DNA of 64,000 nt from Streptomyces pluripotens (GTDB lineage Bacteria; Actinomycetota; Actinomycetes; Streptomycetales; Streptomycetaceae). This document shows, piece by piece, positions 18,347 to 27,115 of the stretch (its first letter is position 1; each line of letters opens with the position of its first letter). Location: NCBI RefSeq assembly GCF_000802245.2, contig NZ_CP021080.1:1860001-1924000 (forward strand), in the 5' to 3' direction. The notes below the pieces were generated by a model that saw nothing but the letters and a program-made list of their open reading frames with translations, searched no databases and had not been told where the DNA came from. The translations under genes and the position numbers were made by a program.

Positions 18347-19298
18347 CCGGAACGCACTCATAGCGGCCTCGCTGACCACTTTGTCGCTGACGGCCAGTGG
18401 TTGCGTGGTGGTGCACGGGGAGCGCGTGGTGCTCCCCTCCGCAACGCGTGCCGGGGCCGCCAAGGCGCTCACCGCGTTCACGAACGCCTACAACAAGGCC
18501 GACAAGGCCTACGACAGCTCACTGGACGCCCCTTACGTCACCGGTGCCCTCGCCGACATCGACGCAGCCCGGTTGAAGGCGGGGCACGTCAACAGCCCTT
18601 CCGGGAACGCGAACCACACCCCGCTGAAGCTGACGGACGCGAAGTTCACGATCCCCGAGAAGGCCGGCTGGCCCCGCTGGTTCGTCGTCGACGCCAAGGG
18701 CAACAAGGGCGGCGACTTCCGCTGGCTGCTGGTGTTCACGCGCAGCGGCCTCGGCGAGCGCTGGCGGGCGGCGTACCTGACGATCGTTTCGCCCGGTGCC
18801 GTACCGGAGTTCACGACGGACAAGGAGGGCTGGGCCGAAGCCGTGCCGGCCGGATCTGCTCAACTGGCCGTCCGGCCGGACAAGCTGAGCCGGCGGTACA
18901 CGGACTACCTGAAGAACGGTGGAACGGCCTTCGCGTCCGGCCGGAACACCAGCGGGCTGCGTGCGGACCGCAAGAAGGCGGCCAAGAAGCCCGGTCTGGT
19001 CCGGCAGTTCATCGACGAACCGCTCGTTCACGGCGACTACGCGCCGCTGGCGCTGCGCACGGCGGACGGCGGGGCGCTGGTGTTCTTCGCCACACACCAC
19101 TACGAGAAGCAGACCGCCGCCGCGGGAGCCTCCGTACCGGTCCAGAACACGGACGTGCAGGCCCTGACCAAGGGCGAGGTCAAGCAGTCACTGACCCTGG
19201 AGTCCACTGCCAACGAGGTCGTCCTGGATCCGGCCGGCAACGGTCCGGTGCGGATGCTGGGGCGGGTGCAGGGGCTGACGTCCGCGCAGGGTGGATGA
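18306..19298 (+). CDS. Putative lipoprotein, fourth gene of the efe operon
   Basis: A 330-residue protein with a basic N-terminus and a hydrophobic stretch ending LTASGC, a lipobox with Cys33. The mature part is soluble and Lys-rich, with alternating strands. It overlaps efeU by 41 bases in another frame, so translation is probably coupled. No domain was recognised. Its place at the end of an iron operon suggests a role at the outer face of the membrane in iron handling, but this is inference from position only. It converges on the Prim-Pol gene across a 34-base gap with three 10-base CGCTGNTCNC repeats. Confidence 0.8.
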   Translation: MPRERSRQQLRRRDRNALIAASLTTLSLTASGCVVVHGERVVLPSATRAGAAKALTAFTNAYNKADKAYDSSLDAPYVTGALADIDAARLKAGHVNSPSGNANHTPLKLTDAKFTIPEKAGWPRWFVVDAKGNKGGDFRWLLVFTRSGLGERWRAAYLTIVSPGAVPEFTTDKEGWAEAVPAGSAQLAVRPDKLSRRYTDYLKNGGTAFASGRNTSGLRADRKKAAKKPGLVRQFIDEPLVHGDYAPLALRTADGGALVFFATHHYEKQTAAAGASVPVQNTDVQALTKGEVKQSLTLESTANEVVLDPAGNGPVRMLGRVQGLTSAQGG

Positions 19299-19332
19299 GC
19301 CGCTGGTCGCCGCTGGTCGCCGCTGCTCCCGC

Positions 19333-20067
19333 TCAGTGCCGCAGGGGCCAAGTCGCGCTTGTGGTGTCGGCCGCTGGGTCGGCGTGCCGGGCGCAGGCGT
19401 CGGTGAGCGCCTCCAGCAGGGTCAGCGGGTCGGGTAGTGGGTGTTCGGGGCCGCGTGCCCAGTGCACCCGCCGCCCGTCGTCGCCCGGCAGCCGGGCGGG
19501 CGGTACGAGAACGTAGGAGCCCCGGCAGTGCCAGCGCAGGCCGGGGTGCTCGTCCATGGTCTCGGGGTGGCAGTCCAGTTCGCAGGGCCACCACTCGTCC
19601 TCGTCCTCGGGGGTGCCGCGGGTGAGGGTGAAGAACAGCATGCGACCGTCGTCGCTCTCGGCCACCGGCCCGACCTCGACGCCGGCGCCGAGCAGCCGGT
19701 CGAGTGCCTCCCGCCCGGCCTCCAGCGGCACGTCGAGGACGTCATGCACCATTCCGGTAGCCGTGACGAAGTTGGCCTGCGGCTGGTGCCGTGCCCAGCG
19801 CTCGATCTGGGCACGGTCGGTGGTGGACTGCGTCTGCCAGGCGAAGGACACCGGATGCCGGGCCGGTGTGGGACAGCCGACGCGGTCGCACGAGCAGCGG
19901 TAGCCGGGAGCGGGGTACGCCGCGGGGGCGAGCGGCAGGCCCGCGCCGGCGGCGGCGAGCAGCAGGGCCTCACGACCGTCGTCGGCAGCCTCCTTGGGAC
20001 GGCGTCCAAGCCGCCACCGGGAGAGTCTGACCTGGCGGCCGGTCCGGCCGCCGAACGTCCCGCTCAT
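19333..20067 (-). CDS. Prim-Pol (bifunctional DNA primase/polymerase N-terminal) domain protein
   Basis: A 244-residue protein resembling the Prim-Pol domain found in archaeo-eukaryotic-type primases of plasmids and actinobacterial chromosomes. Visible landmarks are YRCSCDRVGCPTPARHPV, WARHQPQANFVTATG, VLDVPLEAGREALDRLL (the VLDVP strand normally carrying acidic metal ligands) and the C-terminal WHCRGSYVLVPPARL. It lacks a helicase module. GAGGGGATAG precedes the ATG. Stand-alone chromosomal copies are common in Streptomyces and their role is not established. Confidence 0.75.
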   Translation of the reverse strand: MSGTFGGRTGRQVRLSRWRLGRRPKEAADDGREALLLAAAGAGLPLAPAAYPAPGYRCSCDRVGCPTPARHPVSFAWQTQSTTDRAQIERWARHQPQANFVTATGMVHDVLDVPLEAGREALDRLLGAGVEVGPVAESDDGRMLFFTLTRGTPEDEDEWWPCELDCHPETMDEHPGLRWHCRGSYVLVPPARLPGDDGRRVHWARGPEHPLPDPLTLLEALTDACARHADPAADTTSATWPLRH

Positions 20068-20300
20068 CTATCCCCTCGCCTCGCTGGTGTGCGGACAGCA
20101 TGCCTCATGGTCCCACCTTTGCGTGCTTCGGGGGGCCGATGAGCGAATGAGGGGGGTGCGGGCGAGACGTGCCTCACACGCCGGCGGGTTCTGGTTCCGC
20201 ATCTGCTGGGGGCTCGTCCCGTATCAGCCGGCGGAGTGCGGTTCCGCACGGCGCGGAGATCGGCCCGGCCCGGGGTGCGATGCCTCCTCCAGCAGCGGTC

Positions 20301-21293
20301 CTACGGCATGCGGTCCCGCGGCGGCCAGGCGTCGCCCCAGTCGGTGTCCCGGGCCGCCTTGTACAGATCGCCGTGGCGTTTGGTGACCGTCGTACGGTGC
20401 AGCCGCTCGTCGACTTCGCACAGGTCGAGGAGCACCTGGCCCTTGCGGATCTGCGGACGGCGGATGACCCGGGCCGCGGCCGGCTCGGCGGGCAGTCGAG
20501 TCGCGGCGACGTAGGCGAACTTCTCGTCCTCGTAGGCCAGCGAGCCGCCCTTGACCTGACGGTGCAGCGAGGAACGGCCGACCCGTGCGGAGAAGTGGCA
20601 CCAGTCCGTGCCGGGCTGGATGGGGCAGGCGGTGCTGTGCGGGCAGGGCGCCGCGACCCGGAAGCCGGCCCGGATCAGCCGGTCGCGCGCCTCGATGACA
20701 CGGGCGTAGCCGGCTGGGGTGCCGGCCTCCACGATCACGACGGTCTGGGCGGCGGTGGCGGCGTCGACGAGTGCGGCGCGGTCGGCCTCGGAGAGTTCGT
20801 TGAGGACGTAGGAGACCGTGACGAGGTCGGTGTGGTCCACGGTGAGGCCCGAACCGATCCGGGCGCGCTGCCAGCGGGCGTCGGCGAGGGCCGGGTTGGC
20901 GGCGGCGATCTCCCGACCGAGGGCGAGCGCGGGCTCGGCCCAGTCCAGCACGGTCACCGGACGCGTCCCTTCCCAAGTGGCGGTCACCGCCCAGGTCGCG
21001 GCGCCGGTGCCGCCGCCGAGGTCCACGTGGCTGCCGGGTGCCCAGCCCGGGACGGCGTCCGCGAACGCCGCCAGCGCCGAGCGCACCGCCTCGAAGGTGG
21101 CCGGCATCCGGTAGGCGGCGTACGCGGCCACGTCGGCGCGGTCGCGCAGGATCGGCACATCGGTCGGAGTGGCTCCCCGGTAGGCGGCGATCAGCCGGTC
21201 GACGGCTCCTGCCGCCTGGGTGGGCGGCAGGCCGGCCAGGACATCGGCGAGGGTGGTGCGCAGGGTGTCGGCTGGAGAGGCAGGGGCGTTCAC
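20301..21293 (-). CDS. Rsm22-like SAM-dependent rRNA methyltransferase with a Cys cluster
   Basis: GTG start, 330 residues. HVDLGGGTGAATWAV is the SAM-binding motif I and VSYVLNELSE a motif-IV-like segment. CPHSTACPIQPGTDWCHF near 214-231 is the conserved Cys cluster of the Rsm22/METTL17 family, which in mitochondrial members binds an Fe4S4 cluster. The family acts on the small ribosomal subunit. The 233 bases upstream of the neighbouring Prim-Pol start carry no other gene. The bacterial role is inferred from the family. Confidence 0.85.
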   Translation of the reverse strand: MNAPASPADTLRTTLADVLAGLPPTQAAGAVDRLIAAYRGATPTDVPILRDRADVAAYAAYRMPATFEAVRSALAAFADAVPGWAPGSHVDLGGGTGAATWAVTATWEGTRPVTVLDWAEPALALGREIAAANPALADARWQRARIGSGLTVDHTDLVTVSYVLNELSEADRAALVDAATAAQTVVIVEAGTPAGYARVIEARDRLIRAGFRVAAPCPHSTACPIQPGTDWCHFSARVGRSSLHRQVKGGSLAYEDEKFAYVAATRLPAEPAAARVIRRPQIRKGQVLLDLCEVDERLHRTTVTKRHGDLYKAARDTDWGDAWPPRDRMP

Positions 21294-21380
21294 CGTGTGA
21301 TTGTCTCAGGCGCCGGACGGGTCCCGATCGCCTCGGGCACCGGAGGGCTCCCGGCCGCCTACGCACCGGGCGGTCCGGGG

Positions 21381-22508
21381 TCAGACGCCCTGCACGGCTC
21401 TCGCCAGTCGGGTCGCCAGCGCCGCCCGCGGCCCGCTGTCCGGTGGCCGGCGTCTTGGGTGGACGGTGTTGGCGAGCAGGATGAGGAAGGTGTCCGTCGC
21501 CCGGTCCACCACCAGCGAGGTGCCGGTGAAGCCGGTGTGGCCCGCCGCGCCCCGACCCGCCAGTTCCCCCATGAACCACCGCTGGTCCACGGCGAAGCCC
21601 AGCCCCGGCGGGGTGAGCATCGGTTCCACGAAGTCAGGGCCGAGGATGCGCGCGGGACCGTAGGAGCCGCCCGCGAGCAGGGTCCGGCAGAACACCGCCA
21701 GGTCGCGCGCGGTGGAGAACAGGCCCGCGTGCCCGGCGACCCCGCCGAGCGCCCACGCGTTCTCGTCGTGGACCACTCCCCGCAGCATGCCGCGGTCCGC
21801 CTTGGCCCACGGCCGGCGCTGGTCCTCGGTGGCCGCCGCGCCGGGGCAGGGCCCGAAGGTGGTGGTGGTCATGCCGAGCGGCCGGGTGATGCCGTCCTGG
21901 ACGAGGACGTCGAGGGTGCGGCGGGTGATGCGCTCCAGCACGAACTGGAGCAGGAGCATGTTCAGATCCGAGTACCGGTAGGTGCCCGGCTCCCCCGTCG
22001 GTGCCTCGGCACGCAGCATGTCCAGCCGTGCCGCGTCGTCCGGGCAGTCGTACAGGGGGAGTTCGGGGCGCAGTCCCGAGGTGTGGGTGAGCAGCTGCCG
22101 TACGGTGACGTCGTGGGCGGCGATGTGGAAGTCCGGCAGGTGACTCCCGATCCGGGTGTCCATGCTGAGGGTGCCGCGCTCGACCTGCTGCATGGCGACG
22201 ACGGTCGTGAACAGTTTGGTGAGTGAGGCCAGGTCGAAGGGGGTGTCGAGGGTGGCCGGAATCCGATCGGCCGGCGGCAGTTCGACGCCGGTGCCGGTCT
22301 TCGGGTCGTAGGCGGCGTAGCGGACCGCCCAGCCCGCGGCCTCGGCCACGGCGATCACGGGGCCGCGGCCGGCCAGGAGGACGGCGCCGGGCGCCCAGGG
22401 GCGTGCTCCGGCGGTGAGAGCGTGCACTTCGCCGGCCAGGTGGCCGAGTTCCACCGGGTCGAGCCCGGCCTGTTCCGGAGTGCCGACGCGCAGTCTCGGT
22501 GCGCTCAG
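21381..22508 (-). CDS. Serine beta-lactamase-family hydrolase, probable CTG start
   Basis: About 375 residues with class C beta-lactamase/penicillin-binding fold motifs: FDLASLTKLFT (SxxK nucleophile and base), YRYSDLNMLLL (YxN-type triad) and GHTGFTG near the C-terminus (the HxG equivalent of KTG). It lacks a signal peptide, so it is probably a cytoplasmic esterase or peptidase. The start is uncertain. A CTG at 22508 overlaps the upstream gene's stop as CTGA and has GGAGGGAG at good distance; the only usual start upstream is GTG at 22565, without a ribosome-binding site and deep in the MFS gene. It is co-transcribed with the exporter upstream. Confidence 0.82.
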   Translation of the reverse strand: MSAPRLRVGTPEQAGLDPVELGHLAGEVHALTAGARPWAPGAVLLAGRGPVIAVAEAAGWAVRYAAYDPKTGTGVELPPADRIPATLDTPFDLASLTKLFTTVVAMQQVERGTLSMDTRIGSHLPDFHIAAHDVTVRQLLTHTSGLRPELPLYDCPDDAARLDMLRAEAPTGEPGTYRYSDLNMLLLQFVLERITRRTLDVLVQDGITRPLGMTTTTFGPCPGAAATEDQRRPWAKADRGMLRGVVHDENAWALGGVAGHAGLFSTARDLAVFCRTLLAGGSYGPARILGPDFVEPMLTPPGLGFAVDQRWFMGELAGRGAAGHTGFTGTSLVVDRATDTFLILLANTVHPRRRPPDSGPRAALATRLARAVQGV

Positions 22509-23851
22509 TTCTCGTCTCCCTCCGACCTCGTGCGAGCGTCGTCGTGCGTGGTCCAGGGGCGGCACATGCCCACGAAGCAGGTCACCGCGACCAGTGCGCC
22601 GGAGAGCTGGACCACGGCCATGGGCACGGCGGTGTGCTCACCGGCGATGCCGACGAGCGGGGAGGCGACCGCGCCGATGAGGAAGGACGAGGAGCCGAGC
22701 AGCGCGGAGGCGGAGCCGGCGGCGTGCCGGGTGCGCAGCAGGGCGAGGGACTGGGCGTTGGGCAGGGTGATGCCCATTGCGGACATGAGGACGAAGAGCG
22801 CAGTGGCGACGGGGGCGAGTCCGACCTCGCCGAAGGCACCGGCGGAGATCAGCAGCAGAGCGCCGGCCGCGAGCACGATCGCTGCCAGGCCGGTGGCGAG
22901 CACCTTGTCCAGGCTGACCCGGCCGACCAGTACCTTGCCGTTGATCTGCCCGGCGGCCACCAGGCCGACCGAGTTGAGGCCGAACAGCAGGCTGAAGGTC
23001 TGCGGCGAGGCGCCGTAGATCTCCTGGATGACGAACGGTGAGGCGGATATGTAGGCGAACAGTGCGGCGAAGGCGAAGCCGCCGGCCAGCATGTAGCCGG
23101 TGAAGGGGAGGTCGGCGAGCAGGCCGCGCATGGCACGCAGGGCCTGCCCGACTCCGCTGCCGTGGCTTCGCCGAGCGCTCGGCCCCGCTGCGGGGGCGAT
23201 TGCCGGAGTGAGCGGCAGGGTCTCCGGCAGCCGTACCCAGGTCAGAGCGGCGAGCGCGGCACCGACCACGGTGAGGACCAGGAACACGCCCCGCCAGTCC
23301 GTCACCCGCAGGATCTGCCCGCCGATCAGTGGCGCCACGATCGGTGCGGCCCCGGAGATCAGCATCAGGGTGGAGAAGAAGCGTGCCATGGCCACTCCGT
23401 CGTACAGGTCGCGTACGACGGCCCGTGCGATGACGATCCCGGCCGCGCCCGCGAGGCCCTGAGCCAGGCGGAAGGCCACCAGGGTCTCGACGTTCGGGGC
23501 GAACGCACACAGCGCGGTCGCCAGGACGTAGACGACGAGTCCGGTCAGCAGGGGCCGGCGGCGGCCCCAGCGGTCGCTCAACGGGCCCACCACCAGTTGT
23601 CCGAGCGCCATGCCGGCCAGGCACGCGGTGAGGGTGAGCTGAACCGTGGCAGCGGGTGCGTGCAGGGCCCTGGTGACCTCCGGCAGAGCCGGCAGGTACA
23701 TGTCCATCGCGAGTGGGGGTGTCGCGGTGAGGCCGCCGAGGACGAGGGTGACGAGCAAGCTGGTGCGACGCGTGGCGGTCGGCGGAGGTGCCGCTGCGGG
23801 GGTGCCGGCGTGTCCCGTTTCCGGTGTGGATGCCGCCGCGTGGTCGGGCAT
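22505..23851 (-). CDS. Bcr/CflA-family MFS multidrug exporter
   Basis: A 448-residue 12-helix transporter. LAMDMYLPALPEV at the first helix is the Bcr/CflA hallmark, GPLSDRWGRRRPLL is motif A, and RALQG-like RLAQGLAGAAGIVIARAVVRD is the motif C region. The N-terminal 25 residues are a polar Ala/Pro-rich tail. GAGGAAG precedes the ATG. The family exports bicyclomycin, chloramphenicol and related drugs; the actual substrate is unknown. It is the first gene of a two-gene operon with the serine hydrolase. Confidence 0.9.
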   Translation of the reverse strand: MPDHAAASTPETGHAGTPAAAPPPTATRRTSLLVTLVLGGLTATPPLAMDMYLPALPEVTRALHAPAATVQLTLTACLAGMALGQLVVGPLSDRWGRRRPLLTGLVVYVLATALCAFAPNVETLVAFRLAQGLAGAAGIVIARAVVRDLYDGVAMARFFSTLMLISGAAPIVAPLIGGQILRVTDWRGVFLVLTVVGAALAALTWVRLPETLPLTPAIAPAAGPSARRSHGSGVGQALRAMRGLLADLPFTGYMLAGGFAFAALFAYISASPFVIQEIYGASPQTFSLLFGLNSVGLVAAGQINGKVLVGRVSLDKVLATGLAAIVLAAGALLLISAGAFGEVGLAPVATALFVLMSAMGITLPNAQSLALLRTRHAAGSASALLGSSSFLIGAVASPLVGIAGEHTAVPMAVVQLSGALVAVTCFVGMCRPWTTHDDARTRSEGDEN

Positions 23852-24024
23852 GTGTCACTTCCTCTCCGCCTCTGGGAACCGAACCGGCACTCATGGTCTC
23901 AGCTCGTACACACCGCCGGGGCACGCATGAGCGAGAGGGACTGCCGAACCTGGACGGTACCCGGTGCCGTGCGCACGGCACTGACCGGCAACCGCCACAC
24001 GGAAACCGTATGGCGGACACCTGA

Positions 24025-24053
24025 TTCCGCATGACGGACTTTCGGCCTACGCT
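24025..24053 (+). promoter_or_regulatory. Promoter of the SDR gene, leaderless
   Basis: TTCCGC at 24025-24030 and TACGCT at 24048-24053 are 17 bases apart. The start site would fall on or next to the ATG at 24061, giving a leaderless message, which fits the lack of a Shine-Dalgarno sequence. Confidence 0.5.
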
Positions 24054-24060
24054 GCGGGCC

Positions 24061-24819
24061 ATGACTGACAGGCAATCGAAGATCGCGGTGGTGACCGGCG
24101 CCGGTTCCGGCATCGGGCGGGCCGTCGCGGTGGAACTGTTGCACACCGGCTGGTCGGTGGCACTGGCGGGCCGGCACACCGGGACGCTGGAGGCGACGGC
24201 GGCGCTGGCGCCGGAGGGCCCCGCACTCGCCGTGCGCACCGACGTGACCCGGCCGCAGGACGTGGAGGGGCTGTTCGCGGCGACCGTGCACCGGTTCGGC
24301 CGAGTGGACCTGCTGTTCAACAACGCGGGCACCTTCGGACCCGGTGGAGTCCCGGTCGAGGAACTACCCTACGACGCCTGGCGGCACGTAGTGGACACGA
24401 ACCTCAACGGGGCGTTCCTGTGCGCGCAGGCGGCGTACCGGCGGATGAAGGAGCAGGACCCGCGGGGCGGCCGGATCATCAACAACGGCTCCCTCTCGGC
24501 CCACACACCCCGCCCGCACTCGGTCGCCTACACCGCCACCAAGCACGCACTGACCGGACTGACCAAATCACTGTCCCTGGACGGGCGAACGCACGGCATC
24601 GCGGTGGGCCAGATCGACATCGGCAACGCGACCACGGACATGACGGCCCGTATGCAGACCGGCACGCTCCAGGCGAACGGGGAAGTAGCCCCGGAACCGG
24701 TGATGGACGTGGCCGATGTGGCGCGCACCGTACGACACATGGCAGAGCTGCCACTGGAGGCGAACGTGCAGTTCGCAACGGTACTGGCGACGGGGATGCC
24801 GTACATCGGGCGCGGCTGA
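24061..24819 (+). CDS. Short-chain dehydrogenase/reductase
   Basis: A 252-residue classical [15 protein letters not shown] holds the TGxxxGxG NAD(P) motif, NNAGTF the NNAG structural motif, and the catalytic residues are Ser in NNGSLSAHT and YTATK (YxxxK). It would oxidise or reduce an alcohol/ketone pair, substrate unknown. The start at 24061 is chosen because the probable promoter ends just before it; an in-frame ATG at 24031 lies inside the promoter. Transcribed alone, it converges on the carboxypeptidase gene. Confidence 0.9.
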   Translation: MTDRQSKIAVVTGAGSGIGRAVAVELLHTGWSVALAGRHTGTLEATAALAPEGPALAVRTDVTRPQDVEGLFAATVHRFGRVDLLFNNAGTFGPGGVPVEELPYDAWRHVVDTNLNGAFLCAQAAYRRMKEQDPRGGRIINNGSLSAHTPRPHSVAYTATKHALTGLTKSLSLDGRTHGIAVGQIDIGNATTDMTARMQTGTLQANGEVAPEPVMDVADVARTVRHMAELPLEANVQFATVLATGMPYIGRG

Positions 24820-24980
24820 ACCCGCCCAGGCAAACGGAATTTGAACATCCGCGGTATTGCGACCGATCGAGAGCATATGCTCGACTTTCCCCCACGAGAG
24901 TTTCACGGAGCTCCACGAAGCTCCACAGAGCTTCACAAGTGGAGCAGGTGATTCCCTGTAGCCGCACCGAGGGGGGAAGC

Positions 24981-25059
24981 GGCGGCCGTTCCGCCGGGCC
25001 GGAGTGGGGGTGGACCTCGCGAGACCGCGAGGTACGCACCGGCCGGCGGAACGACCGCC
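24981..25059. terminator. Large inverted repeat between convergent genes
   Basis: A 17-base arm at 24981-24997 pairs with 25043-25059 with a single mismatch, and an inner hairpin (ACCTCGCG / CGCGAGGT, 25014-25033) lies between them. It sits just past the stop of the leftward carboxypeptidase gene and probably ends transcription from both sides. The remaining gap (24820-24980) holds only short CTCCAC-type direct repeats at about 24910-24945 and no gene. Confidence 0.55.
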
Positions 25060-25066
25060 ACACCAC

Positions 25067-26317
25067 TCAGCGACGGTGCCGACCGCCGTACTCCGTGGTC
25101 TCCGCGTCCCCGTCGGCCGCCGAAGCGGGTGCCGTTGCGGCCCGGCGACGCCGGAGCACCCAGGCCCCGGCCCCGAGCACCACCACCGCACCCGCAGCAC
25201 CCTCCAACAGCCCCACGGCGGAGTGGCCGCCTGAGGCCGAACCGGCGGCGCCGGACGCCGGCGGGGCCGCCTTCCGCGCGGGAGCCGGACTCGCGCTCGC
25301 GCCGCCTTCGCTGAGAGGGGCGACGAGCATGCCCACGGCCTGCGCCGAACCACCGCGACCGAAGCCCCAGTCGAACAGCGCAGCGGTCTGCTCGTAGACG
25401 GCGTTGCTGCCCGCCGCCGGGTGCATCACAGTGACCAGCAGGGTGCGCCCGCCGCGGGTGGCGACGCCGGTGAAGGTGTTGCCCGCGTGGCTGGTGTAGC
25501 CGTTCTTGACGCCGAAGAGCCCGTCGTACGTCTTCAGGCCCCACGCCCCGGTCAGCAGGCGGTCGGTGTTCTGGATCTGGAAGGTCTTCTTGCCACCCGC
25601 CGGAAAATCGGCGGTCCTCGTACCGCAGTAACCGCGGAAGTCCGGGTCCTTCAGACCATGGCGGGCGAACAGCGTGAGGTCGTACGCCGAAGAGAGCTGC
25701 CCCTTGTGGTCGAAGCCGTCGGGGCTGACCACGTGGGTGTCCAGGGCCTGCAGGTCCTCCGCCTTGGCCTGCATCTCGGCGACCGTCCTGGCGATCCCGC
25801 CGTTCATGTGCGCGAGCACGTGTACGGCGTCGTTGCCGGAGCGCAGGAACACTCCCTGCCACAGCTGCTCGACGGTGTAGGTGATGCCGGGCTTGATGCC
25901 GACGAGGCTGGACCCGGCCGGGACATCGTCGACATCGGCGTCCTTGACGGTGTACCGCATGGTGCGGTCGAACTTCTTCAGCACGGTGTCCGCGAACAGC
26001 ATCTTCAGCGTGGACGCGGGGGCGAGGCGCCGATGCGCGTTGAACGAGGCGAGCACCTCCCCGCTCTCGCAGTCGGCGACGAGCCACGCGCGGGCGGTGA
26101 GCTTCTTCGGCAGGCCGGAGGCACCACGCACCTGGACACCGCTGCGGGCCAGGCGCTCACCGCCGATGACGGTGGCGGCTGCGGCCGGAGTGGCCACGGA
26201 CAGGGGAAGGGCGGCGGCCGTCAGCCCGAGGGCGGCACGCCGGCTGAGCCGGGAACATTCACGCACCCGGGGACCGTACACCGCGTCGAGCAGGGGATTC
26301 CGCACCGGACGCCGCAC
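25067..26317 (-). CDS. D-alanyl-D-alanine carboxypeptidase (PBP5/DacF-like), membrane-anchored
   Basis: A 416-residue exported S11 peptidase that trims the terminal D-Ala from peptidoglycan stem peptides. The three active-site motifs are present: S102-T-L-K105, S160-G-N and K271-N-G. A signal peptide with a twin-Arg-like SRRAALGL occupies about 24-48. The catalytic domain is followed by a Pro/Ala/Ser-rich linker, a transmembrane helix near 365-385 and an RRRR stop-transfer, so the enzyme is tethered at the outer face. The GTG at 26317 has only a short leader behind a TAAGGT -10; a GTG at 26266 is an alternative start. Confidence 0.93.
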   Translation of the reverse strand: MRRPVRNPLLDAVYGPRVRECSRLSRRAALGLTAAALPLSVATPAAAATVIGGERLARSGVQVRGASGLPKKLTARAWLVADCESGEVLASFNAHRRLAPASTLKMLFADTVLKKFDRTMRYTVKDADVDDVPAGSSLVGIKPGITYTVEQLWQGVFLRSGNDAVHVLAHMNGGIARTVAEMQAKAEDLQALDTHVVSPDGFDHKGQLSSAYDLTLFARHGLKDPDFRGYCGTRTADFPAGGKKTFQIQNTDRLLTGAWGLKTYDGLFGVKNGYTSHAGNTFTGVATRGGRTLLVTVMHPAAGSNAVYEQTAALFDWGFGRGGSAQAVGMLVAPLSEGGASASPAPARKAAPPASGAAGSASGGHSAVGLLEGAAGAVVVLGAGAWVLRRRRAATAPASAADGDAETTEYGGRHRR

Positions 26318-26599
26318 GACGCTCGGAAATTTGCCACCTTATGAAAATCCGATGAGTTGCCTGGCTTTCCCACTCCTTACGCATCTCTCACCCAGAGCCG
26401 CACGAAGGCTCCTCCGTAGTCCTTGCGACTGCAGCCGCGGTCGCCGGGCAGGTAGGCAGGCAGGCAAAGACGCCACACACCTCCTGGAGCGCAGGCAAGA
26501 CCAGGACGAGAGTCCCGGCACAGCGCGATGAAACGGGAACCCTACGAAAGGGGCAGCCGACCCCGGCCGGACTCCCCGGCCCTCAGGCCGGGGAGCACA
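26318..26599. other. Intergenic region without a recognisable gene
   Basis: The left part holds the carboxypeptidase promoter (TAAGGT near 26335 on the minus strand). The rest contains short AGGC/GGCA runs near 26450 but no open frame with streptomycete codon bias and no clear RNA structure. Confidence 0.5.
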
Positions 26600-26926
26600 T
26601 CAACCCTGCCCGGTCTCGAATCGCGAGATCCGCCCGTCGCCCTCGACGGTGAAGGACCACTTGGTGCGCATCTCACCCCAGGTGTCGTTACGGTAGCGGG
26701 CGAGCAGCGTCTGACCTCCGTCGGACTCGTTGTCGACCTCCATATGGCCGTGGGACGAAAAGATCTCGCGGTCGATCCAGTCCGCGAGGTCGCGGTCAGA
26801 ACCGTCGTCGGACATGGTCGCACCGGGTGCGAGGAGGGCCATGAAGCCTTCGCGGTCATGTGAGTTGACGGCGTTGACGAAGGCCCGGACCGCCGGATCG
26901 CTGAGTTTGGCTGGCTGAATCGTCAT
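26600..26926 (-). CDS. SnoaL-like / NTF2-fold protein
   Basis: A 108-residue protein starting MTIQPAKLSDPAVRAFVNAVNSHD. The N-terminal helix pattern with AFVNAVNSHDREGFMALLAPGATMSDDG is typical of SnoaL-like NTF2-fold proteins, in which the cone-shaped pocket holds a small hydrophobic ligand. No catalytic residues can be named. The frame stays open upstream, but that part is antisense to the DoxX and MazG-like genes. It diverges from the DoxX gene. Confidence 0.85.
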   Translation of the reverse strand: MTIQPAKLSDPAVRAFVNAVNSHDREGFMALLAPGATMSDDGSDRDLADWIDREIFSSHGHMEVDNESDGGQTLLARYRNDTWGEMRTKWSFTVEGDGRISRFETGQG

Positions 26927-27115
26927 GGCGTCAGGCTCACACCGCTCCCCCGGGTCCGCCACCCGAACGCCCTCCTGAACGGGCCCACCGGAGGAGCGGC
27001 TGGGACGGTGGAAGCACGGGGAGGCGTGTCCGCCCGCCCCTCTGTCCGCCCGCCCACGTGTCCGCCCGCCCGTCCGTGCCTGAATGTCCCGGCATCTGTC
27101 CGCATGGGAGTCACC

